This document shows, piece by piece, positions 63,991 through 64,000 of a stretch of DNA of 64,000 nucleotides. The stretch comes from Microcaldota archaeon. GTDB taxonomy: Archaea > Micrarchaeota > Micrarchaeia > Micrarchaeales > CABMGC01. The notes under the pieces were generated by a model. The model had not been told where the DNA came from. It was given only the letters and a program-made list of their open reading frames with translations, and did no database searches. Each line of letters starts with the position of its first letter. The first letter of the stretch is position 1. The position numbers and the translations under genes are program-made. Where the stretch lies: the NCBI GenBank assembly GCA_021792095.1, contig JAJYVH010000001.1, positions 381,324 to 445,323 of the forward strand. Direction: 5' to 3'.

Positions 63991-64000
63991 CCGCCCGTGC

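Overview
The window is a gene-dense, high-GC archaeal chromosome segment. The gene content (FtsZ, SecE, psmB-FttA/aCPSF1, Spt4/RpoE', archaeal GluRS, ProRS and CCA-adding enzyme, class III signal-peptide pilins, RtcB with an intein, intron-containing tRNAs) suggests a small-genome DPANN/ARMAN (Micrarchaeota-like) archaeon; that lineage is inferred. I see about 58 supportable protein genes, five tRNA genes (Leu-CAA, Ala-CGC, Pro-CGG, Gln-TTG, Trp-CCA), one large intein, two interrupted HAD-hydrolase genes, and a pyruvate dehydrogenase plus lipoylation locus. No rRNA genes and no CRISPR array were found. The most interesting signal is a family of three LamG/class III signal-peptide surface proteins (274-1131, 4422-5396, 13350-14210, all minus strand). 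They share near-identical ends around a divergent AT-rich core, and each sits tail-to-tail against the stop codon of a plus-strand gene or close to it. Each carries a (GT)n repeat just inside an upstream start codon, preceded by a strong Shine-Dalgarno in copies 1 and 2. Copy 2 reads in frame ('ON'). Copies 1 and 3 are both off by the same phase and hit the same TAG. One extra GT unit would restore both. This looks like a candidate phase- and antigenic-variation system in an archaeon. Other points of interest: a tRNA-Leu with a 13-nt insertion in the T-loop, a HAD gene with an in-frame amber, a second HAD gene broken by one base in a homopolymer, a response regulator with an N-terminal helix-turn-helix-like domain and a degenerate GGDEF domain, a standalone NFACT-R protein, a missed 57-aa CDGSH protein, and an uncharacterised four-gene overlapping operon.
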